A stretch of 42,820 nucleotides of DNA from Candidatus Faecousia excrementigallinarum (GCA_018713285.1 DVFK01000112.1:1-42820); one strand, 5' to 3'; numbered from the stretch's first letter, positions 8,122 to 17,476 are shown. Notes: a model not told the origin generated them from the letters alone. Numbers and translations: made by a program.

Positions 8122-9651
8122 TCAACCTTTGCCGCTGGGGGAAGGGGGTAAGGGCAGGGGCTGCGCCCGCTCTGCCCGGAGGAGGATATGCAGGGTCAGG
8201 CAAAAATCCGGGTCCTTCAAGTCCCCATCAAGGAGCTGGGTGATATGGGCCAGCCGGTCCAGAAGGGTGGAGCGGTGCAGATACAGAGCCGCCGCCGTTT
8301 TGGTGACGGACAGGTGGTTGTCCAGATACACCCCCAGGGTGTGGAGGTAGGAGACTTGGGAGGTTTCATCGTGGGCTTTCAGCCGCTTCAACCCCTCCGG
8401 GTAAAATACCCAGGCAGGACGGCTTGCCAGAGCGCCGGTGAGAAGCTGGGGCAGCAGGTAGTCCTGAAAATAAAACACACCCCTGCCTTTGTCCTGGGAC
8501 AGGCCGTTTTCCAAGGCCCCGGAAGCCTGAAACCAGGCGTGGTTGGCATCGTACAGGCTGGAAAACACCGCCGAAATGCCGCACAGCAGCCCCAGCTTTT
8601 CCAGCACCGGCAGCAGCGGTTCCACCGTCTCCTGCTCCGTGGCAGCAGCCGGGAGGAAGCCTGCCACAGAATCCCCGTATTCAAAGGCCATGGCCCCGGG
8701 GCATTGCTCTTCCAGGGAGGCGGACAGATAGGCCCCAGGCAGGGCCGGCTTGCCGGAGGCTGGCAGCAGCCGGATACAGACCCAGCTGTGGCTGCCGTTT
8801 TCCATACTCAGCGCCCGGCGGTACTCAAAGTCCACGCTCTGTCCCCCGATGATGCTCCGCAGTGCCCGGCGCACTGCGGAACGGGTGCTGGCCAGCACCG
8901 GATTCTGCTGAATCCCCTGACGCAGCAGCTTGCACAGGAACACCGCCAAGGTGCTGTCCGAATCCCGGAAGGGACGCTGCCCCTCAAGAATCGTCAGACA
9001 GCCCAGGTACTCCTCCTGGTCAAAAATATTCACCGACAAAGAGCGGCGGCCCTGAAGCTCCAGCAGCAAGGGCTCCCGTACGTGGGTGGAGATATCGTGT
9101 AGGGAGAGGAAGGTGGCCATTTTTTCCGGGTCGAAGGATTCCGTATCCAGCCGCAGTCCCAGCTCCTTTTGCAGGTACGCCTCCTCCGTTACCCCCAGGT
9201 ATCGGAAGTCCGAGCCCATCAGGAGCAGAGGATTTTCAAAAATCCCTCTGCTGGCCTCCAGCATCCGGCTCAAGCTGGCACCGTGGCGCAGCACCGTCCA
9301 CAGCTGCTCCTCCCAGCGGTCATACCGGTCAAAAATCCCCTGCACCAGGTTGAACACCTGAAAAATATCCCACTGCCCTTCCACCAGAATCACGCTGCAC
9401 CGGTCATAGTAGGCGTTGAGGTTCCAGTGATGCCCCAGACAAATCAGGCATACATTCTCCCCAATGCCGGGCCGCTGGGGAAGATGGTCCCCGGAGCATA
9501 CATACACCCGGTTTTTTTCAAAGACTTTGTTCCTGTCCAGGTAAAATTCTGGCCGCTGCAGCACCAGGTCGCTGCCGTTCCGGCCCTGAAGCGTCACCGT
9601 ATGCAGCTGTTCCTTCATTCTCCAGTATAAGATGTCCGGGCTGAGCTTCAT
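8122..9651 (-). CDS. PucR-family transcriptional regulator
   Basis: C-terminal PucR HTH: LGVYLDNHLSVTKTAAALYLHRSTLLDRLAHITQLL. Confidence 0.85.
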   Translation of the reverse strand: MKLSPDILYWRMKEQLHTVTLQGRNGSDLVLQRPEFYLDRNKVFEKNRVYVCSGDHLPQRPGIGENVCLICLGHHWNLNAYYDRCSVILVEGQWDIFQVFNLVQGIFDRYDRWEEQLWTVLRHGASLSRMLEASRGIFENPLLLMGSDFRYLGVTEEAYLQKELGLRLDTESFDPEKMATFLSLHDISTHVREPLLLELQGRRSLSVNIFDQEEYLGCLTILEGQRPFRDSDSTLAVFLCKLLRQGIQQNPVLASTRSAVRRALRSIIGGQSVDFEYRRALSMENGSHSWVCIRLLPASGKPALPGAYLSASLEEQCPGAMAFEYGDSVAGFLPAAATEQETVEPLLPVLEKLGLLCGISAVFSSLYDANHAWFQASGALENGLSQDKGRGVFYFQDYLLPQLLTGALASRPAWVFYPEGLKRLKAHDETSQVSYLHTLGVYLDNHLSVTKTAAALYLHRSTLLDRLAHITQLLDGDLKDPDFCLTLHILLRAERAQPLPLPPSPSGKG

Positions 9652-9716
9652 ACCCCTGTTCCCCCTGTAATTTTTCTTTCATTATAAATTCCTGCAAAAA
9701 CCCTGTCAACCCGCCC

Positions 9717-9809
9717 CATACATTTTGTATGGAGACTCCAGGGGAATATGGCGGATTAGCCAAAATTCAACCATACAATTTGTATGATTTGGCGGGATAC
9801 AACCTGTAC
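9717..9809. promoter_or_regulatory. Three CATACA-N3-TGTATG palindromes (putative PucR operators)
   Basis: CATACA-ttt-TGTATG (9717-9731), CATACA-att-TGTATG (9772-9786), gATACA-acc-TGTAcg (9796-9810). Confidence 0.7.
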
Positions 9810-9908
9810 GGCTCCCAGGGGGAAAAACCGTCCTTTTTGTAGAATATCCCACCGGCCCCCTTCGCCTTTATAATAATGGCACAGCAAACAAATGATGGGA
9901 GGAATACC

Positions 9909-11129
9909 ATGCTGAAAGAAAAATTGGACTCCAGGAAGTGCTTTGCCACCGCCTGGGGCAAGCTGATTACGGAGGAGGAGGCCTACCGCCAGCTGAACCG
10001 GCAGATTGCCGCCTTTACCGCCAATCTGTTCCAGGTTATGCGGATTTTTGAGCCCAGCTGGGAAAAGCGCACCGAGGCCATTTGCAGCATCGCCAACATG
10101 ATGAACATGGCTGTGGCAGGCACCCCGGAGCAGCAGAAGGATTATGTAAACGAATCGCTGTATGAGGCCTTCAACATCCCTGAGCTGTGCGAAAAGTCCA
10201 GCTGGCTGGGAGGCATTACCGGAGACTCGGGAGACGAGTGGGAGAACATGGCCGGCCGGGTCATTCAGTTTACCCGGAATCGGGTGGAGAAGGAGCTGGA
10301 CACCTGCCCCTGGGACATTGTAGGCAGCGAGCTTTGCAACATGACCACCAGCATGTTCACCGCCAACTTCGACCTGGCTTCTTCCCATGGCACAGACAAT
10401 GAGGTATCTCTGAATATGTGCCAGGCACGGGGCTGCGGCAACAAACACTGCCGGGTAGTGGCAGAGCGGCGGGATGTGTATAATCTTCCCCAGCAGGGCT
10501 GGCTGGACCATATGCAGCAGCCGGTGGACCCCATTCACGACACTCCCAGGGAGCGGATGGTGAAAGAGGGCCAGTGCCTGCGGAACGGTCAGTACACCCA
10601 GAGCTTCGGAGAGGAGACCTCCCTGGAGCAGGCCTACCATTGGGTGGCTCAGATGGGCTGGGTCTGGTCCGTCCAGTTCCCCATGATGGCCATTAAGGAT
10701 ATGGCCCCGGACGAGGATGAATTCCTGCGAGTGTTCCGGATTGTCTTTGCCACCGCAGGGAAAAACCAGTTTATAGACCCCTTTGCCAAGGAGGGTCTGC
10801 GGAGTTATCTGGGAGTGCCCCACGAGCTGGACGACAATGACGGCCGGCTTTTGGGGGGCTACATCCGCTATATGCTGGATGTGCAGCAGGTGCCCTACAC
10901 CATGGAGCGGTGGACCAAGGATGAAACCTGGATTCGGGTCAGGAACGAGGACTTTACCGCCCGGTATGAAATGGCGCCTCTGGAGGAGCTGGTGGATGCT
11001 TACGAGGCCCAGTGGAACGGTGCCGCCAAGACGCTGGTAAGCCCGGAATGGTCTTGTGTCATCGAGGGCCGGGAGGAAGAAACCATGTATATCAAGGTCA
11101 TCCGCAGGGAAGACCCCCGGATGCTGTAA
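9909..11129 (+). CDS. L-2-amino-thiazoline-4-carboxylic acid hydrolase / V4R-like protein
   Basis: CPWDIVGSELCNMT... CQARGCGNKHCRVVAERR Cys-rich motif; ATG 9909 behind GGGAGGAAT RBS. Confidence 0.5.
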   Translation: MLKEKLDSRKCFATAWGKLITEEEAYRQLNRQIAAFTANLFQVMRIFEPSWEKRTEAICSIANMMNMAVAGTPEQQKDYVNESLYEAFNIPELCEKSSWLGGITGDSGDEWENMAGRVIQFTRNRVEKELDTCPWDIVGSELCNMTTSMFTANFDLASSHGTDNEVSLNMCQARGCGNKHCRVVAERRDVYNLPQQGWLDHMQQPVDPIHDTPRERMVKEGQCLRNGQYTQSFGEETSLEQAYHWVAQMGWVWSVQFPMMAIKDMAPDEDEFLRVFRIVFATAGKNQFIDPFAKEGLRSYLGVPHELDDNDGRLLGGYIRYMLDVQQVPYTMERWTKDETWIRVRNEDFTARYEMAPLEELVDAYEAQWNGAAKTLVSPEWSCVIEGREEETMYIKVIRREDPRML

Positions 11130-11143
11130 GGAGGTGCGGGAAA

Positions 11144-12133
11144 ATGCTGTTTCGAGAGGATAAAGTGGCAAGAGCCGATGCCCAGGCCATCCGCCAGGGG
11201 GTAGGTCTGTACCGCTGGACCCATGATCTGGTGGAGGTCACGGGAGAGGATGCCCTGGAAGTGCTCCAGAAAATTTACATCAGCGACCTGTCCAAGGTGG
11301 CAGTGGGCCGCTCCAAGTACACCGCCTCCCTGGACGAGGCTGGGGAGATTATCGACGATGTGATTGTCATGCACATGGAGGAAGGATGCTATTGGGTATC
11401 CGACCTGTACGGCCCCCGGCTGCTGCCCTGGATTGAAAAGCACAAGGGTCAGGCCCGGGTGCAGGCAAAGCTCATCACCTATGACTGGGATATGTACGCC
11501 GTACAGGGGCCGGACAGCCAGAAGGCCATGAATGCCCTTCTGGATGCCCCGGTGGACGAGCTGAAGCGGTTTGCCATCTGCCAGCGGAAAATCGGGGATA
11601 TCCCTGTGTATATCCACCGCTCCGGCTTCACCGGAGAGAACGGCTATGAGATTTATGCCGCCTTTGACAAGAGTCAGGCCATCCACGATGCTGCGCTGCA
11701 GGCGGTGGAGCAGGCAGGCGGCCGGGAACTGCAGACGCTGGAGGTGTATGTGCGCTCCGTCCCCATGGAGAAGGGCTTTGCCCTGAAGCAGGACTTCAAG
11801 CACCTGAGCCCCTACGAGTGCGGTATGGACTGGGCTGTGGCGGAGAACAAGGACTTTATCGGCAAGGCCGCAGCCCTGGAGCGAAAGGCCCATCCCAAAT
11901 ACCGGATGGTGGGACTGGAATTTTCCCGGGAATCCACGGAGGATATTGCCATCTGGGAGCGGGTCTATTGGTACGGTGTGGAGGTGGGCCGCTGCGCCCA
12001 GACCATCTACGGCTACACCGTGGACAAGAACATCGGCTTCGCCACCCTCCGGGCAGATGTGCCGGATGGGGCAGAGGTAACTGTGGGCTGCAATGATTCT
12101 CCCGCAGTGGTTGTAAGCAAGGTATTCTGCTAA
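11144..12133 (+). CDS. GcvT-fold aminomethyltransferase-like protein
   Basis: LTYDWD..AVQGPDSQKAMNALL, HRSGFTGENGYEIY, SVPMEKGFALKQDF..LSPYECGMDWAV, KDFIGKAAAL are GcvT family motifs; GAGGT RBS. Confidence 0.85.
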   Translation: MLFREDKVARADAQAIRQGVGLYRWTHDLVEVTGEDALEVLQKIYISDLSKVAVGRSKYTASLDEAGEIIDDVIVMHMEEGCYWVSDLYGPRLLPWIEKHKGQARVQAKLITYDWDMYAVQGPDSQKAMNALLDAPVDELKRFAICQRKIGDIPVYIHRSGFTGENGYEIYAAFDKSQAIHDAALQAVEQAGGRELQTLEVYVRSVPMEKGFALKQDFKHLSPYECGMDWAVAENKDFIGKAAALERKAHPKYRMVGLEFSRESTEDIAIWERVYWYGVEVGRCAQTIYGYTVDKNIGFATLRADVPDGAEVTVGCNDSPAVVVSKVFC

Positions 12134-12143
12134 GGAGGTAACT

Positions 12144-12905
12144 ATGGGCAGACTGGATGGAAAAGTATGTATCGTAACCGGTGCTTCCGCCGGGATTGGC
12201 AGGGCCACCGCCCAGCTGTTTTGCCGGGAAGGGGCCAAGGTAGTGGCTGTGGCTCGCCGGGAAGAGAGGCTGGAGGAGCTGGCCCGGGAGTGCAAGGACC
12301 TGCCCGGGGAGATGACCTGGTACGCAGGGGATGTGAGCACCCCGGAGACCGCCGCAGCCATGGTGAAGAAGGCGGTGGATACCTTCGGACGGCTGGATGT
12401 GGCGGTAAACGGCGCCGGTATTATGGATGACAATACCGCCATTGGGGATATGTCCGATGAAATGCTCCTGAAAACCTTCCAGGTCAATACCTTTGGCCTG
12501 ATGTACGGTATGCGGGAGGAATGTCGGCAGTACCTGGCCCAGGGGGATGGGGGCGTGATTGTGAATATCTGCTCCGTGGGCGCTACCCACCAGACTTCCG
12601 GTGCTGCCTACTGCGCCAGCAAGGGCGCAGTACTGGCGGCCACCAAGAACACGGCCTTCATGTATATGGAGGAGGGGATCCGGTGCAATGCCGTCTCCCC
12701 TGGGGGCGTGGTGACGGATATTCCTCTGGTGATGCCCCCCTCCGACCCCTTCGGCTTCGGCCGCACCAGCCGGCTTCTGGAGTTCTCCGGGGAGCTGGCC
12801 ATGCCTGAGGAGCTGGCGGACGCCATTTTGTTCCTGGCCAGCGACCAATCCCGCTATGTCAACGGAGAAGAACTCAAGTGTGACGGCGGCTGGACCTGCT
12901 TCTAA
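12144..12905 (+). CDS. SDR-family NAD(P)-dependent oxidoreductase
   Basis: TGASAGIGRA, NGAGIMD, YCASKGAV, C-terminal CDGGWT. Confidence 0.92.
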   Translation: MGRLDGKVCIVTGASAGIGRATAQLFCREGAKVVAVARREERLEELARECKDLPGEMTWYAGDVSTPETAAAMVKKAVDTFGRLDVAVNGAGIMDDNTAIGDMSDEMLLKTFQVNTFGLMYGMREECRQYLAQGDGGVIVNICSVGATHQTSGAAYCASKGAVLAATKNTAFMYMEEGIRCNAVSPGGVVTDIPLVMPPSDPFGFGRTSRLLEFSGELAMPEELADAILFLASDQSRYVNGEELKCDGGWTCF

Positions 12906-12911
12906 AAAAAC

Positions 12912-12937
12912 ACCGGGCAGCCTTTTGGCTGCCCGGT
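12912..12937 (+). terminator. Terminator-like perfect hairpin after SDR gene
   Basis: ACCGGGCAGCC-TTTT-GGCTGCCCGGT. Confidence 0.65.
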
Positions 12938-13188
12938 CAGCGTGTCAAAAAACTTTTTGACACGCTGCCAGACTGTCAAGAAAGGCACAAAGACAGTTAG
13001 AACGCCGCCCGTCGGCGTACATGGAGTACGGTAGGGCGGCGTTTGCGCAGTAAGGCAAAAGCGTTGCGAAGCAACATTTTTTCCCTTTTATTGGGAGAAC
13101 CACACCTGGTATTCTTTCCAATCCTCCAAAGAGGAAAAAAGCCCGTTTTCTTTTGCTTTTGCCGGTTTGGGACTTTATTGACAGTCTG

Positions 13189-13214
13189 ACCGGGCAGCCT
13201 TTTGGCTGCCCGGT
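13189..13214 (-). terminator. Identical hairpin serving the minus-strand gene
   Basis: ACCGGGCAGCC-TTTT-GGCTGCCCGGT. Confidence 0.6.
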
Positions 13215-13218
13215 ACTT

Positions 13219-13431
13219 TTATTCGATGGCCTGCAATTCCTTGTCCAGGTCCTCCAGATAGGGCTTCAGGTGCGCCGACTGGGGGAAGCTGGCCAGCTTC
13301 CGCAGGGTCAGTCCGCCTACCAGCTTCATCTGGGGATTCTTGGAAGCTCCCTCGCTGTACTTATCCAGCACCGCAGCTGCTGCCGGATTCTTGAGAATGT
13401 CCTTTACCTTGCTGTCCAGAGAAAATGCCAT
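13219..13431 (-). CDS. Small uncharacterised helical protein (70 aa)
   Basis: MAFSLDSKVKDILKNPAAAAVLDKYSEGASKNPQMKLVGGLTLRKLASFPQS; AGGAGGT RBS upstream; terminator after stop. Confidence 0.7.
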   Translation of the reverse strand: MAFSLDSKVKDILKNPAAAAVLDKYSEGASKNPQMKLVGGLTLRKLASFPQSAHLKPYLEDLDKELQAIE

Positions 13432-13666
13432 GATTTGTTACCTCCTGTTTTTGTTGTTTTTCTGCCATTATTATATAAAAAAACCGGCAGACACACCAGC
13501 CTGCAAACAGGCGGGGTTGTTGCTTTCAGAGTCCGTCAGATTGTGGGCCCCGCCGCAGAAAAACCCACCGCCAGGCCGTAGGATTTTTGTGGTTTTATCT
13601 ATCGACTTTCCCCGGCTCTCCGTGGTATAATCTTTCTGTATTTTACAGGAAGGGAGAGGACACGGT

Positions 13667-16189
13667 ATGGAAAACAAAATTCCCGCCGCCGTAGGACTTC
13701 TGGCCCATGTGGATGCGGGAAAGACCACCTTGTCGGAGGCCCTTTTGTATGTGGCGGGGGTGCGGCGGACTTTGGGGCGGGTGGATCACCGGGATGCCTG
13801 GCTGGACACCCATGAGCTGGAGCGGGCCCGAGGCATTACCATCTTCTCCAAGCAGGCCCAGCTGCCGGAGCAGCATATCACCCTGCTGGACACCCCGGGG
13901 CACGTGGACTTTGCCCCGGAGGCGGAGCGGGTCATGCCGGTGCTCAGCTGCGCCGTGCTGGTGATCAGCGGCACCGACGGAGTTCAGGCCCACACCCTTA
14001 CCCTGTGGCAGCTTCTGCGGCGGTACGCCGTGCCCACCTTCTTATTTTTGAACAAAATGGACTTGCCGGGAAAAAGCCGGGAGGAATTGCTGAAGGAATT
14101 GCAGGAGGCCTTCGGTGCAGGATTTGTGGACTTCACCCAGCCCCGGGAAGCCATCTGGGAGAACGCCGCCCTGTGCGACGAGGCTCTGCTGGAAACCTAC
14201 CTGGAAACCGGCTCTGTCACAGAAGGGAACCTCCGGGAGCTGATCGCCCATGGAAAGCTCTTTCCCTGCTGCTTTGGCTCCGGTCTGAAACTCCAGGGGG
14301 TGGACACCCTCCTGGAACTTCTCACCACCTACGCCCCCCGGCAAGATTTCCGTGAGGAATTTGCCGCCCGGGTCTATAAAATCTCCCGGGACCCCCAGGG
14401 AAATCGCCTCACCTGGCTGAAAGTCACCGGCGGGTCTTTGTCCGTCCGCACCGCCCTTGCCTACGAAACGGCAAAGGGGGAAAAGGCAGAGGAAAAAATC
14501 CAGCAGCTGCGCATCTACTCCGGGGAGAAATTCACGGCGGTGCAGCAGGTGCTCCCCGGGGAGATTTGCGCCGCCACCGGCCTTTCCCAGACCTGGATTG
14601 GCCAGTCCTTAGGGGCTGAGCCGGAGGGTCAGCCACCTGTAGTGGAGCCGGTCATGTCCTACCGGATTGCCCTGCCTTCCGGCACCGACCCTATGACCGT
14701 CCTTCCCAAGCTGCGGCAGTTGGAAGAAGAGGACCCGATGCTTCACATTTTGTGGGAGGCGGGGCAGATTCACGCCCAGGTCATGGGAAAAGTCCAGCAG
14801 GAAATCCTCAAAAGCCTGATTTCGCAGCGGTTTTCTTTGGAGGTGCAGCTGACTGACCCCAAAATCCACTACCGGGAGACCATCGAAAATACGGTGGAGG
14901 GGGTAGGGCATTTTGAGCCTTTGCGCCACTATGCAGAGGTCCATCTTCTTCTGGAGCCCCTGCCCCAGGGGAGCGGTCTGGTGTTTGACACCCGGTGCCC
15001 CACGGACGTGCTGGATATCAACTATCAGAAGCTGATTCTCACCCACTTGCAGGAAAAGACCCACAAGGGTGTGCTGACCGGCGCTCCCATTACAGACATG
15101 AAAATCACCCTTCTCCTGGGAAAAGCCCACCTAAAGCACACAGAAGGGGGCGACTTCCGCCAGGCAACCTACCGGGCGGTGCGCCAGGGACTGATGCAGG
15201 CAAAGTCCAGGCTCTTGGAACCCTGGTATCGGTTTACCCTGATTGTGCCCTCCGCCCAGGTGGGTCGGGCCATCACCGACATCCGGGCCATGGGGGGACT
15301 GCCGGAGCCTCCGGAAAACCGCCGGGAAAACGCCATCCTCACCGGGCAGGTGCCTGCCTCGGAGCTGGGGGACTATGCCCAGCAGGTGGCGGCCTACACC
15401 CAGGGAAAGGGGCAGCTCCAGCTGAGCCTTCTGGGCTACGCCCCCTGCCACAACCAGGAGGCGGTGGTGGCGGCGGCAGGATACAACCCGGAGGCAGATC
15501 TGGAAAATACCCCGGATTCCGTATTCTGTGCCCACGGCGCAGGCTTCACGGTAAAATGGAGCCAGGTCAAAGATTATATGCATTTAGAGAGCGGCTTGCA
15601 GGAGGAAAAGCCTCCGGAGCTGCTCACCCGGAATCTCCGGGTGGACGACAAGGAGCTGGAGGCCATCATGCTCCGGGAGTTTGGCCCCATGAAGCGGCCC
15701 CTTTACCGGGCCCCGGAAAACCGTCCGGCAAAGGAGGAAATTTTCATCCGTCCGCCCCAGCAGCGTTGCCTGATTGTGGACGGCTACAACATGATTTTCG
15801 CCTGGGACGGCCTGTCCGCCACCGCCAGAACCGACCTGGACGCTGCCCGGCGGCAGCTTCTGGACAGGCTCAGCAGCTATACCGGCTACACCAAATGCCG
15901 GACGGTGGTGGTATTTGACGGCTACAAAGTCCCGGGAAATCCGGGAGAAAAGGGGCATTTTCACAATTTGCAGGTGGTCTACACCAAGGAAAACCAGACG
16001 GCGGATGCCTACATCCAGATCCTTGTCCGGGAGATTGGCAGAAACTACCAGGTGCGGGTAGCTACCTCCGATGCCCTGGTGCAGCTCAGCTCCCTGGGAA
16101 GCGGCGTGCTTCGGATGTCCGCCCGGGAGCTGGAAGAGGAGGTTTCCCGGACCGCCAAAGAAATGCAAGCCCATTTTCACGCAGAATAA
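13667..16189 (+). CDS. Tet(M)-like translation-factor GTPase with C-terminal YacP/Rae1-type NYN endoribonuclease domain
   Basis: G1 AHVDAGKTT, G3 DTPGHVDF, G4 NKMD; Tet(M)-like KGVLTGAPITDMKITLLLGKAHLKHTEGGDFRQATYRAVRQGL; C-term CLIVDGYNMIFAW..VVVFDGYKVPG..VVYTKENQTADAYIQ..VATSDALVQLSSLGSGVLRMSARELEEEV. Confidence 0.93.
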   Translation: MENKIPAAVGLLAHVDAGKTTLSEALLYVAGVRRTLGRVDHRDAWLDTHELERARGITIFSKQAQLPEQHITLLDTPGHVDFAPEAERVMPVLSCAVLVISGTDGVQAHTLTLWQLLRRYAVPTFLFLNKMDLPGKSREELLKELQEAFGAGFVDFTQPREAIWENAALCDEALLETYLETGSVTEGNLRELIAHGKLFPCCFGSGLKLQGVDTLLELLTTYAPRQDFREEFAARVYKISRDPQGNRLTWLKVTGGSLSVRTALAYETAKGEKAEEKIQQLRIYSGEKFTAVQQVLPGEICAATGLSQTWIGQSLGAEPEGQPPVVEPVMSYRIALPSGTDPMTVLPKLRQLEEEDPMLHILWEAGQIHAQVMGKVQQEILKSLISQRFSLEVQLTDPKIHYRETIENTVEGVGHFEPLRHYAEVHLLLEPLPQGSGLVFDTRCPTDVLDINYQKLILTHLQEKTHKGVLTGAPITDMKITLLLGKAHLKHTEGGDFRQATYRAVRQGLMQAKSRLLEPWYRFTLIVPSAQVGRAITDIRAMGGLPEPPENRRENAILTGQVPASELGDYAQQVAAYTQGKGQLQLSLLGYAPCHNQEAVVAAAGYNPEADLENTPDSVFCAHGAGFTVKWSQVKDYMHLESGLQEEKPPELLTRNLRVDDKELEAIMLREFGPMKRPLYRAPENRPAKEEIFIRPPQQRCLIVDGYNMIFAWDGLSATARTDLDAARRQLLDRLSSYTGYTKCRTVVVFDGYKVPGNPGEKGHFHNLQVVYTKENQTADAYIQILVREIGRNYQVRVATSDALVQLSSLGSGVLRMSARELEEEVSRTAKEMQAHFHAE

Positions 16190-16193
16190 GAAG

Positions 16194-16223
16194 GGGCGGC
16201 AGACCGAATCCGGCCTGCCGCCC
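16194..16223. terminator. Hairpin between convergent genes
   Basis: GGGCGGCAG-N12-CTGCCGCCC. Confidence 0.6.
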
Positions 16224-16258
16224 TATTAAGGATAGATAGGAGATGTATCGAAGGAAAA

Positions 16259-17476
16259 TCAGAAGTCGACCTCGGTGTCGTAGTAGCAGCACTTGAGGAG
16301 CTTTTCCATCTCCTCCTGGGTGGGAATCCGGGGATTGGAGCCGGTGCAGGCGTCGGCGATGGCGTTCTTGGCAATCTCCGGCAGCCGCTCCAGGAACACC
16401 TTCTCCGGCACGAAGCCCTGGTCGCAGGGGTAGGAGTCGGCACCGTAGTGGGCGATGCACTGGGGAATGTTCAGGTCGTCGTTCATCTTCCGCAGATAGG
16501 CGATGAGCAGAGCCACCTTCTCGTCGTTGCTGCTGCCTCCCAGCTTCATCTCGTCGGCAATGACGCCATACCGGGCCTTGGCGGTCTCGTTCTTGGCGTT
16601 GAAGGCGATGACCTTGGGCAGGTACATGGCGTTGGCAGCGCCGTGGATGATGTGGGCGCCGTAGTCCGCAAAGGCGGCACCGGTCTTGTGGGCCATGGAG
16701 TGAACAATGCCCAGCAATGCGTTGGAGAAGGCCATACCCGCCAGACACTGGGCGTTGTGCATGGCGTCCCGCTTCTCCATGTCCCCATTGTAGCTGCCTA
16801 CCAGGTCATGCTGAATCATGCGGATGGCGTGGATGGCCAGGGGGTCGGTGTAGTCGCAGTTGGCGGTGGACACATAGGCTTCAATGGCGTGGGTCATGGC
16901 GTCCATGCCGGTGTGAGCCACCAGCTTCTTGGGCATGGTCTCAGCCAGGGTGGGGTCTACGATGGCCACATCCGGGGTGATTTCAAAGTCTGCCAGGGGG
17001 TACTTGATGCCCTGCTCATAGTCGGTAATGACGGAGAAGGCGGTGACCTCCGTAGCGGTGCCGGAGGTGGAGGAGATGGCGCAGAACCGGGCCTTCCGCC
17101 GCAGCTGGGGAATGCCAAACACCTTGCACATCTCCGGGAAGGTGATCTCCGGGTACTCGTACTTAATCCACATGGCCTTGGCAGCATCGATGGGAGAGCC
17201 GCCGCCGATGGCCACAATCCAGTCCGGCTGGAACTTTTCCATCGCCTGAGCGCCCCGCATAACGGTGTCCACGGAAGGATCGGGTTCGATGCCCTCGAAT
17301 ACCTCTACCTCCATGCCGGCCTCTTTCAGGTTGGCGATGACCTTGTCCAGGAAGCCGAACTTCTTCATGGAGCCGCCGCCTACGCAGACCATGGCCTTCT
17401 TGCCGTCAAAGGTCTTCAGGGCATCCAAAGCGCCCTTTCCATGATAAATGTCTCTGGGAAGAGTAAATCTTGCCAT
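16259..17476 (-). CDS. Iron-containing alcohol dehydrogenase
   Basis: IVAIGGGSPIDAAKAMW, HTGMDAMTHAIEAYVS, NALLGIVHSMAHKTGAAF, HGAANAMYLPKVI. Confidence 0.93.
   Translation of the reverse strand: MARFTLPRDIYHGKGALDALKTFDGKKAMVCVGGGSMKKFGFLDKVIANLKEAGMEVEVFEGIEPDPSVDTVMRGAQAMEKFQPDWIVAIGGGSPIDAAKAMWIKYEYPEITFPEMCKVFGIPQLRRKARFCAISSTSGTATEVTAFSVITDYEQGIKYPLADFEITPDVAIVDPTLAETMPKKLVAHTGMDAMTHAIEAYVSTANCDYTDPLAIHAIRMIQHDLVGSYNGDMEKRDAMHNAQCLAGMAFSNALLGIVHSMAHKTGAAFADYGAHIIHGAANAMYLPKVIAFNAKNETAKARYGVIADEMKLGGSSNDEKVALLIAYLRKMNDDLNIPQCIAHYGADSYPCDQGFVPEKVFLERLPEIAKNAIADACTGSNPRIPTQEEMEKLLKCCYYDTEVDF

Noticed and set aside
9756-12487. Large minus-strand ORFs (471 and 495 aa) opposite the ATC-hydrolase/GcvT/SDR operon
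   Set aside because: Antisense artefacts; plus-strand genes have RBSs and recognisable motifs.
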